A DNA stretch of 64,000 nucleotides from Roseivirga sp. BDSF3-8 (GTDB lineage Bacteria > Bacteroidota > Bacteroidia > Cytophagales > Cyclobacteriaceae), in the NCBI RefSeq assembly GCF_041449215.1, contig NZ_JBGNFV010000001.1:2393001-2457000 (forward strand). Reading direction: 5' to 3'. A program made the position numbers and the translations under genes. Shown here one piece after another: positions 62,540-64,000 of the stretch (the stretch's first letter is position 1; every line of letters begins with the position of its first letter). Below the pieces are notes generated by a model. That model had not been told where the DNA came from and searched no databases. It worked only from the letters and a program-made list of their open reading frames with translations.

Positions 62540-63679
62540 ATGGACATCGACTCTAAGAAGATATTCAAGACATTAAACCCTAAAAATGTATGGATACCGA
62601 TCGTTATCGGTGTGGGTATAGTGTTCTATCTTTTTGCCAGCGATGAATCCATCCGGGTGGAAGACCTGAGGCTCGTCCTCAATGCCAAAACCCTCCCCAT
62701 CATACTGGCCTTTCTGGTGCTGTTCATGCGGGATGCAGGCTATGTCGCCAGGCTTCGCACCATTACCGGCAAAGAGCTTTCATGGGGTAGTTGCGTATTC
62801 ACCATCATTATGTGGGAGTTTGCCTCCGCCGTTACCCCCTCCGTGGTAGGCGGTACCGCCGTTGCCGTCTTTATTATGAATAAGGAAGGCCTTAATCTCG
62901 GCAAGTCCCTCGCCTTCGTTATGGTCACCGCCATCTTCGATAACCTCTTCTTTGTCGTCGCTGCCCCCCTCATTCTTCTCGTTACCGGAGGCGACATATT
63001 TCCGGAAGTAGCCACCATAGCCAAGCTCGGCATTAACCTTAAGGCCGTGTTTTACGTCAGCTACAGCCTTATCGCTTTCTACACCTCCGTTATGGCCTTC
63101 GCCCTTTTTGTGAGGCCACGCGGCTTCAAGTGGCTCCTTATCCGGCTTACCAGCAACCGCCTGTTAAAAAGGTGGCGCTACAAAGCCTATGAGCACGGCA
63201 ACGAAATTATCATGGCAAGCGCCCAGCTCAAAGGTAAAGGCTTTGCCTACTGGTTTAAGATCTCCCTTTTCACCATTTTTATATGGTCAGCCAGGTACAT
63301 CCTTCTCAATGCGCTCATGTCCGCATTTGCCGGCATCGACCTCAATGGTCACCTCACCATTTTCGCCCGGCAGATCATTCTCTGGATAGTTATGCTCTTC
63401 TCACCTACCCCCGGTAGCAGTGGTACCGCCGAGCTTGCCTTCCCCGTGTTCTTTGAGAACTTCCTCGGCAACTATACCATCGGCACCAACATCCTCTGGA
63501 GACTATTCACCTACTACCTCTACCTCCTGCTCGGAGCCCTCGTGCTTCCCCGCTGGATACGCAGAGTCTTTTTTAAGAAAAAGGCAGAAGAAGATAAGCT
63601 CAAAGCCCGGAAGGAAGAGAAAGCAAATAACGGCGGAGGCACAAAAAAAGCCGGCACCCACGGGGATACCGGCAATTAA
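62540..63679 (+). CDS. Flippase-like / lysylphosphatidylglycerol synthase-type membrane protein (UPF0104)
   Basis: 379 residues with about eight membrane segments. MWEFASAVTPSVVGGTAVAVFIMNKEG and the later LFSPTPGSSGTAELAFPVFF are the marks of the AglD2/UPF0104 (LPG_synthase_TM) family. The family is linked to lipid or glycolipid translocation. The C terminus is a charged tail (KKKAEEDKLKARKEEKANN). The ATG follows the scpA stop with no gap (TAAATG), so the two are translationally coupled. Its 3' end contains, on the other strand, the ndk terminator. Confidence 0.9.
   Translation: MDIDSKKIFKTLNPKNVWIPIVIGVGIVFYLFASDESIRVEDLRLVLNAKTLPIILAFLVLFMRDAGYVARLRTITGKELSWGSCVFTIIMWEFASAVTPSVVGGTAVAVFIMNKEGLNLGKSLAFVMVTAIFDNLFFVVAAPLILLVTGGDIFPEVATIAKLGINLKAVFYVSYSLIAFYTSVMAFALFVRPRGFKWLLIRLTSNRLLKRWRYKAYEHGNEIIMASAQLKGKGFAYWFKISLFTIFIWSARYILLNALMSAFAGIDLNGHLTIFARQIILWIVMLFSPTPGSSGTAELAFPVFFENFLGNYTIGTNILWRLFTYYLYLLLGALVLPRWIRRVFFKKKAEEDKLKARKEEKANNGGGTKKAGTHGDTGN
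63643..63673 (-). terminator. Terminator of ndk
   Basis: On the minus strand the GCCGG...CCGGC stem (with inner mismatches) is followed by seven Ts. It lies inside the convergent flippase-like gene. Confidence 0.7.
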
Positions 63680-63701
63680 TTAATCTTTCCGATACCGGAG
63701 A

Positions 63702-64000
63702 TTAGAACTTCTCCGTTTCAGCAAAGAAGAAGCTACCCTCGATAGCTGCGTTCTCATCACTGTCAGATCCGTGTACCGCATTAGCCTCGATAGACTTGGC
63801 AAACAGCTTGCGGATAGTGCCATCCTCTGCTTCAGCAGGGTTAGTAGCTCCGATAAGTTTACGGAAGTCCGCCACAGCATTGTCTTTTTCAAGGATCAGC
63901 GCCACAATAGGACCGCTGGACATATAAGATACCAAATCCTGATAAAATGGACGCTCCTTATGAACTGCATAGAAGGCTCCGGCGTTATCTGCCGTAAGTC
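63702..64000 (-). CDS. ndk: Nucleoside diphosphate kinase (5' part outside the window)
   Basis: The frame is open to the right edge; 98 residues of the C-terminal part are visible ([42 protein letters not shown]...). The active-site histidine lies in [12 protein letters not shown], and the chain ends FFFAETEKF. It transfers phosphate between nucleoside tri- and diphosphates through a phosphohistidine. An internal ATG at 63935 is not the true start. Confidence 0.95.
   Translation of the reverse strand, partial: LTADNAGAFYAVHKERPFYQDLVSYMSSGPIVALILEKDNAVADFRKLIGATNPAEAEDGTIRKLFAKSIEANAVHGSDSDENAAIEGSFFFAETEKF

Noticed and set aside
1-64000. tRNA, rRNA, CRISPR or prophage genes
   Set aside because: Looked for and not recognised anywhere in the window.

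Overview
The window comes from a chromosome of a Bacteroidota bacterium, most likely of the order Cytophagales. Several things point there. Promoters of the TTG-N(18-21)-TAnnTTTG type recur. SecA is about 1125 aa and lacks the C-terminal zinc motif, AccD has lost most of its zinc-ribbon cysteines, and CarB is short. The window also holds a bacterial geranylgeranylglyceryl phosphate synthase, an Na+-NQR subunit, and a 49-aa GG-leader peptide typical of Bacteroidota. No tRNA, rRNA, CRISPR array or prophage was seen. This assignment is inference from families and signals; no search was run.

Layout. 1-9 kb: end of a zinc metallopeptidase gene, acyl-CoA dehydrogenase, an AraC regulator, GGGP synthase, two divergent phosphate-transporter-like genes (Na/Pi cotransporter and a PiT-like permease), and an M20 amidohydrolase. 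8-15 kb, minus strand: secA-SPOR protein-M20 chained by TAATG overlaps, dapF, and the classic ribosomal/tRNA-modification cluster rpsP-rimM-trmD-rplS. 15-21 kb, plus strand: sucA, a sucB with two lipoyl domains, and lpd, i.e. the whole 2-oxoglutarate dehydrogenase complex. 21.5-27 kb: carB, a DUF4834-type protein, a small lipoprotein, class I fructose-bisphosphate aldolase and accD, then an IS200/IS605-type element. 27.7-34.7 kb: a membrane protein, a radical SAM protein, a lone nqrF, an arginase-fold protein, RDD, MORN, NUDIX and CHRD-like proteins. 34.7-44.2 kb: a very large cell-envelope protein (phosphoesterase + unrecognised, possibly kinase-like middle + outer-membrane barrel), a redoxin/heme-copper monooxygenase pair, a RiPP-like precursor, an SDR, and secreted proteins.

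44.3-45.5 kb is a complete IS3-family element with a visible -1 frameshift signal. Then follow sbcDC (45.8-50.1 kb). Between sbcD and the dxs operon lies an 8.5 kb accessory island (50.1-58.8 kb). It uses A/T-rich codons and contains interspersed and tandem repeats, an HNH endonuclease, an EEP-nuclease plus small-partner operon, two disrupted genes (one by a single-base frameshift, one by an in-frame stop), and a DUF695/RraB-like protein. It looks like a decaying defence or mobile-element hotspot.

58.9-64 kb returns to core genes: an alpha/beta hydrolase and dxs on the minus strand, scpA (TTG start) with a flippase-like membrane protein on the plus strand, and the 3' part of ndk at the right edge.

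The three observations most worth following are the orphan GG-leader peptide at 40480-40629, the three-part envelope protein at 34671-38366, and the two-gene EEP nuclease operon at 54047-55347.
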